This document shows positions 29,201 through 36,232 of a stretch of 43,802 bases of DNA, piece after piece; position 1 is the first letter of the stretch, and each line of letters begins with the position of its first letter. This DNA is from Anaerolineales bacterium (GTDB lineage Bacteria; Chloroflexota; Anaerolineae; Anaerolineales; Villigracilaceae). The notes below the pieces were generated by a model. It ran no database searches. It was not told where the DNA came from and was given only the letters and a program-made list of their open reading frames with translations. The stretch covers positions 1-43,802 of the forward strand of contig JAEURI010000071.1 of the NCBI GenBank assembly GCA_016789225.1. The letters run 5' to 3'. A program made the position numbers and the translations under genes.

Positions 29201-31334
29201 TGGCAAGATCATCCGCTGGCAGGGTGCGAATCAAGATATTACCGAGCAAAAACTGGCGGAGGAAGCCATCCGTATCAACGAGTCACGGCTTTCTGAGGCG
29301 CTTAGAATCGCCCGCCTCGGCAATTGGGAATATGATGTTGAAAAGGATATCTTCACCTTCAACGATCAGTTCTATTCGATCTTCCACACCAGCGCTGAAA
29401 AAGTGGGCGGGTATCGTTTATCCTCAGCCCAATACGCAGAACTGTTCGTTCATCCTGACGACATGCCTATTGTAGGTGAAGAGATCGGAAAGGCACTCAA
29501 CTCAACAGAAAGGGTATACACAGCATCCCTTGAACATCGCATCCTATATGCGGGTGGCGAAATAGGCTATATTGCGGTCAACCTGACCGTCGAACGAGAT
29601 GAGAACGGAAAGATCACACGCTACTACGGCGCAAACCAGGACATCACCGAGCGAAAACTCGCAGAGGAAGCCATCCGTAAGGCTCAAGAACAATATGAAC
29701 TGGCCATTCAAGGTGCAAACGACGGTATTTGGGACTGGGATATCGCCAACGATAACATCTACTATTCAGCCCGCTGGAAATCCATGCTTGGGTATGAAGA
29801 GCATGAACTCACCCGGGGCTTCCAGGATTGGGAGGATCTCATTCACCCTGATGACCACGAACGCGCTGTAAAGGCCCTGGAAGATTACCTCGAACAACGC
29901 GCACCGGAATATGACATTGAACTCCGTCTGCGCCACAAGGATGGAACATGGCGCTGGATTCGAGATAGAGGTAAAGCGTTACGCAGGGAAGATGGAACTC
30001 CGTACCGAATGGCCGGATCACATTCCGATATTAACGAAAGTAAAGAAGCGGAAAACCTGATCGCCCAGCGCGCCAACCAGCTCGAAACCGTGGCTACCGT
30101 ATCCACGACGACATCCACCGTGTTGAACCCGGATGAACTCCTGCAAACCGTGGTGGACCTGACCAAAGAACGCTTCGGCCTGTATCACACACATATTTAC
30201 CTTGCCGATGATGCCTGGAACACTCTGTTACTGGCAGCCGGGTCAGGTGAAGTGGGAAGAAGCATGGTTGCCACTGGTCATGCCATCCAGACCAATACCG
30301 TTCAATCGCTGGTGGCACGTGCCTACCGCGAACGTAATGCCATCATCGTGAACGACATTCGTGAGGATGAAGGTTTCCTGCCGAACCCGCTGCTGCCCGA
30401 AACCCGCGCAGAAATGGCAGTTCCCATGATCGTGGGTGATAATGTCATCGGCGTATTCGACCTGCAATCTGAAGAGGCCGGCTCATTCACCGGAGAAGAT
30501 GCGCTCATCTATAACACCCTGGCCTCCCAAGTAGCCATCGCGCTGCAAAACGCACGTCTCTATCAGGAACAGGCCGCCGCTGTAACCCAGCTCCGCGAAC
30601 TGGACCGCCTCAAGTCCTCCTTCCTTGCGAACATGTCGCACGAACTGCGAACGCCGCTCAATTCCATTCTCGGCTTTGCCGATGTGATGCTCGAAGGTCT
30701 GGACGGTCCTCTCACCGACTATATGAATAATGACCTGCGCCTGATTCAAAAGAATGGCCAGCACCTGCTTCACCTCATCAACGATGTGCTTGATATGGCC
30801 AAGATCGAATCCGGCCGTATGAACCTACATCCCGAATTGTTCAGTGTCCATGAGATCATGGAAGAGGTCACCAGCATTACCTCCACACTGGCCAGCGACA
30901 AGAACCTTGCTCTCTACATCGAACCGGACTCGGATCGTGAAGTGCAGATCAATGCAGACCGCACACGTCTGCGCCAGGTGATGATCAACCTGGTAAATAA
31001 CGCCCTCAAGTTCACTGAAAAAGGCCATGTTGCCATTCATGTAACAAAGACCGATGAAGAGAACATTCTCATCTGCGTGCGTGACACAGGCCTCGGCATT
31101 CCGCCCGAACAACTGGATGATATTTTCAACGAGTTCACCCAGGTCGACACCTCCACAACCCGCAAAGCAGGCGGCACTGGCCTGGGTCTGCCTATCAGCC
31201 GCCGCCTTGTTGAAATGCACGGCGGAGAACTATGGGCCAAGAGTACCGGTATCGAAGGCGAAGGATCGACATTCTATGTTAAACTACCGGTCGAAGCTCA
31301 CATTATTGAGGTTGAAAAGCAGGAAAAGAAATAA
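26280..31334 (+). CDS. Giant membrane multi-GAF/PAS sensor histidine kinase
   Basis: 1684 residues. Cytoplasmic N-terminus with a coiled coil (about 35-65), a membrane region of about six spans (105-270), GAF (about 303-465), two GAF-like segments with Trp/Tyr-rich starts (about 470-690), another GAF-like domain (about 690-860), three PAS domains (865-999, 1000-1134, 1135-1255), a GAF (about 1262-1432, with FLPNPLLPETRAEMAVP), HisKA with His1454 in MSHELRTPLNSIL, and HATPase_c (about 1555-1675; DTGLGIP, GTGLGLPIS). The kinase is complete. The first two PAS copies form an exact-length tandem duplication. aggaagga precedes the ATG. It is followed after 2 bases by the threonine-synthase-receiver fusion, a plausible phosphorylation target. 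Confidence 0.92.
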   Translation: MADQQPFDNNNMQDRVNKMFAGQDFPTPASIKEMEAMKARIKMLETQLAQQELAARRTAEERNPDNVSGYVRVVEPTLSLISKSSLSSRFAWLAKIWDWLTKPSADLTEVGERNSARLAASFLIIIFLLEFTGGLARIPRLGLVDAFFGPIAYALIPTLAAYFLARSRWYLAAIFVFSLAFASLAYVSMVMGGNQADISALILVYVPLSLIVASTFLSSWAVFLLTGLNIGAFFLTTRFGIAYTPDNFGAQAGIITTMGFVLIALSIFRNNNEQLRLNSLKLINKQLDDAKSNLEKRVADRTHDLELASEVGKAIAARVDNLYQLLSEAVELVRARFNLYYTQVYLTDQTGRSILLRAGTGDVGKQLLQRGHQLPVNTASLNGQAALEKHPIIVADTLNSSTFLPNPLLPKTRSEMSVPLMVGNRVVGVLDVQSEYPNAFNESNLPAFEALAGQLAVAVQNASLFEDVNQARSELEEQAKRQSHADWVNFLNAVERSEKMGYIFNQIEVIPYVNLQEDVSELNSLHAPIQVAGVEIGKIHIVDNPERKWTGAEADIIHNTATQLSRHIENLRLLAQSEKYRFEAEQASKRLTREGWEGYLKASENPSAGYVYNQYEVTSITDALENGHASQIKQPLLIREEVVGELEAEHPVNMTREESEALIRQVADSLSAHIENLRLTEQTQAALLSTEKLYNASRTLTAAQTEQEALNELVQRLDRTGLDRIVAALKISNEPMTAEVVAAWDRDGLEARSIGNRFTDAQLPLVAEIRPGIPVIFEDFDAPHVNPLTQKVFKMQGVRSAAIVPISSNDEILGWLLLETTHTTRQFQQAFIQQYLAFSEQVATVIQKQRLFERAEVQRLEIQQNEARLSEALKIARLGNWEYNFEKDIFTFNDNFYAVFRTNVQEVGSYEMSSAEYTERFVYPEDAPLVGHEIGKALASTERHFNAHVEHRAIFPDGSIGYISVNINLERDEDGKIIRWQGANQDITEQKLAEEAIRINESRLSEALRIARLGNWEYDVEKDIFTFNDQFYSIFHTSAEKVGGYRLSSAQYAELFVHPDDMPIVGEEIGKALNSTERVYTASLEHRILYAGGEIGYIAVNLTVERDENGKITRYYGANQDITERKLAEEAIRKAQEQYELAIQGANDGIWDWDIANDNIYYSARWKSMLGYEEHELTRGFQDWEDLIHPDDHERAVKALEDYLEQRAPEYDIELRLRHKDGTWRWIRDRGKALRREDGTPYRMAGSHSDINESKEAENLIAQRANQLETVATVSTTTSTVLNPDELLQTVVDLTKERFGLYHTHIYLADDAWNTLLLAAGSGEVGRSMVATGHAIQTNTVQSLVARAYRERNAIIVNDIREDEGFLPNPLLPETRAEMAVPMIVGDNVIGVFDLQSEEAGSFTGEDALIYNTLASQVAIALQNARLYQEQAAAVTQLRELDRLKSSFLANMSHELRTPLNSILGFADVMLEGLDGPLTDYMNNDLRLIQKNGQHLLHLINDVLDMAKIESGRMNLHPELFSVHEIMEEVTSITSTLASDKNLALYIEPDSDREVQINADRTRLRQVMINLVNNALKFTEKGHVAIHVTKTDEENILICVRDTGLGIPPEQLDDIFNEFTQVDTSTTRKAGGTGLGLPISRRLVEMHGGELWAKSTGIEGEGSTFYVKLPVEAHIIEVEKQEKK
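28872..29681 (+). repeat. Tandem 405-bp PAS-domain duplication inside the kinase gene
   Basis: Two direct units, 28872-29276 and 29277-29681, each exactly 405 bp (135 codons), start with NEARLSEALKIARLGNWEY and NESRLSEALRIARLGNWEY and end in near-identical QDITE(Q/R)KLAEEAIR tails. The protein copies are clearly homologous but diverged in the middle, so the duplication is not very recent. Confidence 0.9.
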
Positions 31335-31336
31335 CC

Positions 31337-32983
31337 ATGGCAAAGCCCAAGTATCTTGAATGTAATCTTTGCAGCCACCAGCAGCCGTTTGAACCTTTTG
31401 TGCCAGCCATCTGTAAGAATTGCTCCTCCCAATGGCTGGAAGCCCGCTATGAGTACAACGCCTTCAAGCGGGATATCCTACGCGGACTTCCGAACCGCCC
31501 TGCGAATCTGTGGCGGTATCAGGACGTCTTGCCACTGGAGAATCCCGCCATTCTGGATTTGTACCCTGCCGGTGGAACGCCCATCTGGCTTTCACAGCGC
31601 TTCGCCCATAACCTCGGGCATGATCGGGTCTACATAAAAGATGAACGCTACGGCCCGACCTCTTCTTTCAAGGATAGGCAAGCCGCCGTGGCTGTCGCGG
31701 CCATGGTCGAGAATAACATCCGTGAAGCGGTCATTGCCTCCACGGGCAATGCCGCTGTGGCCTACGCCGCCGCCTGTGCCCGTGCGGGTATCAAACTCTG
31801 GGTCTTCATGACCAGCCTTGTCCCACAGGAGAAACTGCGCGAGGCCGCCCTCTTCGGCGCAGAAGTGATCCGCGTCAGCGGCAATTACGACCAGACCAAA
31901 CAGATCGCAAGTCAGTTCGCCCAGCGTAAAAACATCCATCTCGATCGCGGAGCCAGCTCCATTCCCGCACGAGAATCGATGAAGACCATAGCTTATGAAA
32001 TGGTGGAACAGCTCGGCTGGCGCGCGCCCGATTGGTATATTCAAGCCGTCAGCGGCGGGATGGGACCGCTGGGGGTATACCAGGGCTTCAAGGAACTCTT
32101 CGAAATGGGATTGATCGACCGCGTGCCCAAACTGGCCATCATCCAGGCCGAGGGTTGCGCCCCCATGGTTAACGCCTTCAAGGCGGGCAAGGATGTTGCC
32201 GACCCGATCATCCCCAACACCAGCATCATCATCCTTTCCACCGGCGATCCGGGAAAATCCTACACCTACCTTTGGAACCTGACTCAAAAATACGGCGGTA
32301 TCATGGAATCTGTAACGGACCCGGAGGCCTTTGCCGCCATGCGCGCTCTTGCCAAAAGCGAGGGAATGGCCGTCGAACCGGCAACAGCTGTCGCCTTCGC
32401 CGGATTCGAAAAGTTATCCAGAGAAGGGAAAATCGGCAAAGACGAACTTGTCGTTATCAATTGCACAGGCCACACCTTCCCGGTTGAAAAGCATGTACTC
32501 GGCGATCAATGGGCGGTGGATGTACATCTCAGCAAGGATCAGTCTCCTGCGCCGCGCGAAGGATTGCAAGCTGCACTTGAAAATCTCGACGAAAAGACCA
32601 CCGCTGTACTTTTAGTGGACGATAACCCGGACGATGCTTTGTTAATTCGCCGCCTTCTGGAAAGCCGCAAGAATTACCGCGTCTTTCATGCCAAGGACGG
32701 TTGGGAAGGCCTGGCCATGGCGCGGCAAAAACTGCCCGATCTCATCGTCAGTGACCTGACCATGCCCGGCATCGATGGCTTCGGCCTGGTTGAGGAGTTA
32801 AAATTGGACCCGCGTACCCAGCACATTCCCGTGGTGGTGGTCAGCGCCAAAGACATCACCGAAGAAGAACGCAATCGTCTGAACGGTCAAATCGAAGCGG
32901 TCTATCAAAAAGGCTCCCTGCCCACACGAAAATTTGTGGACCAGGTTATTAACGTTATCGAAGAAAAGAATGAGCAGGAGTAA
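31337..32983 (+). CDS. Threonine synthase-like PLP enzyme fused to a receiver domain
   Basis: 548 residues in one uninterrupted frame. Residues 1-40 form a zinc ribbon (Cys9-x2-Cys12 ... Cys26-x2-Cys29). Residues about 55-390 are a fold-type II PLP enzyme of threonine synthase type: Schiff-base Lys112 in TSSFKDRQAA, Asn loop STGNAA (135-140), phosphate-binding SGGMGPLG (239-246) and the C-terminal NCTGHTFP. Threonine synthase turns O-phosphohomoserine into threonine. After a linker (about 395-420), residues 421-545 are a CheY-like receiver with Asp428-Asp429, phospho-acceptor Asp473 in SDLTMPGIDG, Ser503 and Lys525. This combination is unusual, and its place between a giant kinase and a lone receiver suggests phosphorylation control. 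Whether it still makes threonine, or acts on another substrate, is not decidable here. Confidence 0.88.
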   Translation: MAKPKYLECNLCSHQQPFEPFVPAICKNCSSQWLEARYEYNAFKRDILRGLPNRPANLWRYQDVLPLENPAILDLYPAGGTPIWLSQRFAHNLGHDRVYIKDERYGPTSSFKDRQAAVAVAAMVENNIREAVIASTGNAAVAYAAACARAGIKLWVFMTSLVPQEKLREAALFGAEVIRVSGNYDQTKQIASQFAQRKNIHLDRGASSIPARESMKTIAYEMVEQLGWRAPDWYIQAVSGGMGPLGVYQGFKELFEMGLIDRVPKLAIIQAEGCAPMVNAFKAGKDVADPIIPNTSIIILSTGDPGKSYTYLWNLTQKYGGIMESVTDPEAFAAMRALAKSEGMAVEPATAVAFAGFEKLSREGKIGKDELVVINCTGHTFPVEKHVLGDQWAVDVHLSKDQSPAPREGLQAALENLDEKTTAVLLVDDNPDDALLIRRLLESRKNYRVFHAKDGWEGLAMARQKLPDLIVSDLTMPGIDGFGLVEELKLDPRTQHIPVVVVSAKDITEEERNRLNGQIEAVYQKGSLPTRKFVDQVINVIEEKNEQE

Positions 32984-32988
32984 CTATT

Positions 32989-33378
32989 ATGGGCAATAAT
33001 ATCCTTTACATCGAAGACAACCCGGATAATATGATGCTTGTCAAGCGCGCGCTGGAAGCCAGAGGATATATCCTTATCGAAGCCATGACCGGGCTGAAAG
33101 GCGTTGACACTGCTGAAAACCATGAGGTCGACCTTATCCTGCTCGATATCAACCTGCCAGACATCGATGGGTACGAAGTGGCGCGCCGCCTACGAGCCAG
33201 CGCCAAAAAGGCTCTGGCGTATACACCCATCATTGCCATCACCGCCAACGCATTGAAAGGGGACGCCGAAAAAGCGCTCTCTGCCGGTTGTGATGTTTAT
33301 ATGTCCAAGCCGATCAATATCCGCGAATTGTGGGCGAGAGTCGAAGCCTTTGTCCCTGCGCCGGACCAAAAGGCATAG
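32989..33378 (+). CDS. Stand-alone CheY/DivK-like receiver
   Basis: 129 residues, receiver only. Asp10 with Glu9 forms the acidic pocket, phospho-acceptor Asp53 lies in LLDINLPDIDG, Thr84 follows in IAITANALKGD, and the conserved lysine is in MSKPINI. The pattern ITANALKGDAEKALSAGCD is typical of DivK/Spo0F-like phosphotransfer receivers found with hybrid kinases. It starts 5 bases after the fusion gene, with aggag upstream of the ATG, and is the last gene of the operon. It may serve as a phosphate shuttle or sink between the kinases and the receiver fused to the PLP enzyme. Confidence 0.92.
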   Translation: MGNNILYIEDNPDNMMLVKRALEARGYILIEAMTGLKGVDTAENHEVDLILLDINLPDIDGYEVARRLRASAKKALAYTPIIAITANALKGDAEKALSAGCDVYMSKPINIRELWARVEAFVPAPDQKA

Positions 33379-33420
33379 ACGGTTTAATCTCAAACAAGAT
33401 TTAATTGTGAAGGGGAATGT

Positions 33421-34311
33421 TTACAATTCCAAAACTGCTGGTTTCAACCCCAGTTCATCGATTAACCCATTCAGTTCATCATCGGTCAATCGCCTTCCCT
33501 TGCCCGCATAGGCAGTGAGCATGGCTTCGGTGGTGTTCGTGCCAAAGGAGCGGCCATCATATCGCGGCGTGGTGGTGATAACGGTTTTCACGCCGCGCTC
33601 TTTGAGCAGGGCAATATTATCCTCGGTGGTGGTGTTGGTAACCACGGTCTTGCCTGCCAGGCTCTTCGGCATGTATTTACGCATGAAGAGAAAATCACCG
33701 GCAATCAGATCAGATTCTTCGAAATACTTCACATACTTCGGTTCCTGCTCGGCGCCGTCGCTACCGTAGAAGATCATGCTCATCGGAAAGTGACTGACAA
33801 TGGGCAGCATGATACGGGCAACGCGTTTGAAGGCGGGAATTCCATAAATGGGAATCGGCAGACCAAGCGCGACCATCAAATCCCCGAACACGCATCGTTC
33901 GCTGACCTCAGCAACTGCCTGCGCCAACCCAGGCCGATCCACAGCGACGGGGACGAAGGCCTGCTTGAAACGCACATTCCCTAATTCAGCTTTTGCCAGT
34001 TCGAAGACACGTCGCTCAAGGGTATGCTTGAGTCCGCGACCGTCACAGAGTGGAGTCTGTTTGACACCAGAGACAAGCCTGAGCGCGGCATGAAGCGGAT
34101 ATTCCCTTTGGTCAAGACGCAGATAAAGATCCACGCCGCCCACGCCGAAGGCATCCACTTTTCCATCCAGGTCAAGGTACATTTGCCGCGCTTTATCAAC
34201 ATCGCCATCTGTACCGATGCGTTCGACCTGGATCTCGACGCCGTTGAGGTTGACGACCACACGTTTATCGCGCTTTGAACTGCCAAGGCTGATGCCTGCT
34301 GCACGCTTCAT
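33421..34311 (-). CDS. Quinate 5-dehydrogenase-like protein (assignment tentative)
   Basis: 296 residues, cytosolic. The N-terminus (GISLGSSKRDKRVVVNLNG, then IERIGTDGD-like VERIGTDGD) and the GKVDAFGVGGVDLYL stretch match proteins that databases commonly label quinate 5-dehydrogenase in Deinococcota and Chloroflexota. I recall this from family appearance and cannot confirm enzymatic support. The typical SDR or AroE glycine-rich loop is not obvious. The start is taken at the ATG at 34311, with aaaggt seven bases upstream; an ATG seven codons earlier lies within a terminator hairpin. The gene is convergent with the signalling operon (42-nt gap). A link to the aro operon is attractive but it is several genes away. 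Confidence 0.6.
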   Translation of the reverse strand: MKRAAGISLGSSKRDKRVVVNLNGVEIQVERIGTDGDVDKARQMYLDLDGKVDAFGVGGVDLYLRLDQREYPLHAALRLVSGVKQTPLCDGRGLKHTLERRVFELAKAELGNVRFKQAFVPVAVDRPGLAQAVAEVSERCVFGDLMVALGLPIPIYGIPAFKRVARIMLPIVSHFPMSMIFYGSDGAEQEPKYVKYFEESDLIAGDFLFMRKYMPKSLAGKTVVTNTTTEDNIALLKERGVKTVITTTPRYDGRSFGTNTTEAMLTAYAGKGRRLTDDELNGLIDELGLKPAVLEL

Positions 34312-34325
34312 GGAATTACCTTTTG

Positions 34326-34361
34326 AAAACATCCCACAGGCTCATACCTGTGGGATGTTTT
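34326..34361 (-). terminator. Bidirectional terminator after the SPFH gene
   Basis: A perfect 15-bp stem (34326-34340 with 34347-34361) with loop ctcata. On the minus strand it follows the SPFH gene stop and ends in TTTT. The plus-strand reading is followed by a longer T run. It separates the SPFH gene from the quinate-dehydrogenase-like gene. Confidence 0.9.
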
Positions 34362-34366
34362 TTTAT

Positions 34367-35470
34367 TTACTCGATATTGATCGTTGGCATGACTCCGCCG
34401 CCAAGGATCAGATTCGGGAACACGCCTTCGGGAGTGTACACGAATTTATCGGTGTCCTTGATGGCGTTCGCGTTTGCAAGCGCGATCTGCAACATGACAT
34501 ATTCCGGATGGCTGGAATACATTTCAGCAAGGGCAAGCTCTCTCGCAATATCCACCTGAGCCTGCTCATTGGCAATCGCCTGCTGCGCCTGGGTGAGGTC
34601 CAACTGCGCTTGAGCGTTGATCGTCTGTTGTTCGATGACGGCGAGCTCGGCTTCAAGCTGCTGCTGTTTCAATTCCTGAAGGATGGCCTGTTGACGCGCC
34701 TCTTCCTGCAACTTGGACTGCTCAACACGGATACGACCTTCTTCCGCCGCCTGTTGGGCTGCGGCTTCCTGCTTGGCTTTCTCGGCATCCTGTTTGGCTT
34801 TCTCAGTGGCGAGACGACTCTGAACGATGGCATCCAATGCAGCCTGCACCTCCGGAGAGATGGTCACTTGCGGTACGGCCACGTTGCGCACTTCAAGGCC
34901 GAGCGGTTCGGCCAGCGCACTTAATTCATCGTCAATACAGGCACGCAAGTCATCACGTCCCGAGCCAATGACGGCCTCATCGAACTTCTTGTCACCCACG
35001 CAGACCTTCATGGCCTGTAAGGTGAAAGCGGTCATGCGCTGTTCAAGAGAGGCATCGTCCATGTAAATATTGCGGTAGCGGGAGAAGTTGGAAATGACAA
35101 TATCCGCTTCACGCGGGCGGAAGACATCGGCTGTGACCTGTAACCCGATACGCTGTTTGTCGATGGTGATAAGTTCGGGGTCGTCCACGGTGATCGCCAC
35201 GGCACTGGTCGTGATCTTGACCAGGTCGACGAACAGGCCGAAATCATAGGCAATGCCAGGTTGTAGAACACCCTGAATTTCGCCAGATTCGATGGTGATG
35301 CCAACTTCATCGTTCTCGATAACTTCGAAGTACCAGAACGAGTTGCTGATGCTCGCCAGCACGACAAGTACAATGCCGCCGACCACCAGGGCGATCAGCC
35401 AGCGGGGAATGGATGGAAAGTTCCTCGGCGATGCTTGGTTTGAATCTGATTTTTGGTTTGGATTCTTCAT
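34367..35470 (-). CDS. SPFH/Band 7 (prohibitin/flotillin-like) membrane protein
   Basis: 367 residues. A basic N-terminal tail is followed by one membrane helix (about 23-45), a Band 7 domain (about 50-225, with GIAYDFGLFVDLVKI and DDPELITIDKQRIGLQV), then a long Ala/Glu/Gln/Lys-rich coiled coil (about 225-325) and a short C-terminus. Such proteins form oligomeric membrane scaffolds that organise proteases or microdomains. Cys157 and Cys177 lie in a charged insertion within the Band 7 part. The ATG has aggagg five bases upstream, so expression is probably strong. Specific partners are not encoded next to it. Confidence 0.88.
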   Translation of the reverse strand: MKNPNQKSDSNQASPRNFPSIPRWLIALVVGGIVLVVLASISNSFWYFEVIENDEVGITIESGEIQGVLQPGIAYDFGLFVDLVKITTSAVAITVDDPELITIDKQRIGLQVTADVFRPREADIVISNFSRYRNIYMDDASLEQRMTAFTLQAMKVCVGDKKFDEAVIGSGRDDLRACIDDELSALAEPLGLEVRNVAVPQVTISPEVQAALDAIVQSRLATEKAKQDAEKAKQEAAAQQAAEEGRIRVEQSKLQEEARQQAILQELKQQQLEAELAVIEQQTINAQAQLDLTQAQQAIANEQAQVDIARELALAEMYSSHPEYVMLQIALANANAIKDTDKFVYTPEGVFPNLILGGGVMPTINIE

Positions 35471-35493
35471 ACGTTCCTCCTGTCTAAGGTAAA

Positions 35494-36132
35494 TTAATTC
35501 GCGTCAACAAAGGGATTATAAAGCTTCTCATGCCCTACTGTTGTTTCAGGACCATGACCGGAAAGCAGGCGGGTATTGTCTGGCAGGGTGAATATCTGCG
35601 TGCGGATGCTATTTTCCAAGGTCGCAAAATCCCCGCCGGGCAGGTCGGTTCGACCGACACTTTCCCTGAAGATCAGGTCCCCGCAGAAACAGATATTCTC
35701 CTTTGAGACATACAAGACACAGTGTCCACGTGTGTGGCCGGGGGTAAAGCGCACCTCGAACTCGTTCGAGCCGAGCTTGAGGATCATGCCCTGTGCAAAA
35801 TCGATGGTGGGTTCGGGGCCGGGGTCAATATCCAGGCCGAATGCCACTCCCCCGCCTCCGGCACGCCAGAGGACATGGTCATCCGGGTGGAGCGCCACAT
35901 GCGGAAGCGGATTAAGCGCATCTGCAATTGCCGCCGCGCCGCCGATATGGTCGAAATGCGCATGCGTATACCACATGTGACCGATACGCCAGCCGCGTTC
36001 CTGTGCCGCTTTAAGGATGAGGTGACCATCCCAGGATGGGTCGATGACTACGGCTTCTTTCGTTTCTGGGTCAGCGACAAGATAGGCATTGGTGGATGCA
36101 GGGCCAAGGGTGAAGGGGACGATTTCAAGCAT
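35494..36132 (-). CDS. Metallo-beta-lactamase-fold hydrolase (glyoxalase II-like)
   Basis: 212 residues, cytosolic. The metal-binding motif THAHFDHIGG gives His57, His59, Asp61 and His62. Further ligands follow in TPGHTRGHC, CFCGDLIF and LSGHGPET. Size and motif spacing match the short bacterial glyoxalase II/YcbL-type hydrolases that cleave thioesters such as S-lactoylglutathione, but many have other substrates. aaagg precedes the ATG. It lies 23 bases upstream of the SPFH gene in the same direction and may be co-transcribed. Confidence 0.9.
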   Translation of the reverse strand: MLEIVPFTLGPASTNAYLVADPETKEAVVIDPSWDGHLILKAAQERGWRIGHMWYTHAHFDHIGGAAAIADALNPLPHVALHPDDHVLWRAGGGGVAFGLDIDPGPEPTIDFAQGMILKLGSNEFEVRFTPGHTRGHCVLYVSKENICFCGDLIFRESVGRTDLPGGDFATLENSIRTQIFTLPDNTRLLSGHGPETTVGHEKLYNPFVDAN

Positions 36133-36169
36133 GGGAAACCTTTCGATGTTTCGATAAGCTCAACACAAG

Positions 36170-36232
36170 TTTACGATTGGCGATTTACGATTTTTGATTG
36201 ACGATTGACGGTTGCGAATCAGAAATTTGAGG
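36170..36232. repeat. Degenerate heptanucleotide repeat at the MFS gene 3' end
   Basis: Nine consecutive 7-nt units (tttacga, ttggcga, tttacga, tttttga, ttgacga, ttgacgg, ttgcgaa, tcagaaa, tttgagg) run from the gap into the coding end of the MFS gene and include its stop codon (36185-36187). They encode its last residues (ISDSQPSIVNQKS). Confidence 0.8.

Noticed and set aside
32500-32620. Possible frameshift or assembly join between the threonine synthase and receiver parts
   Set aside because: The frame is continuous through a plausible linker, codon use is uniform, and there is no stop, repeat or start signal at the junction.
33382-33430. Terminator for the signalling operon (aatct/agatt and ggaat/attcc short stems)
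   Set aside because: Stems are only 5 bp and lack a T tract, so no terminator can be supported in the convergent gap.
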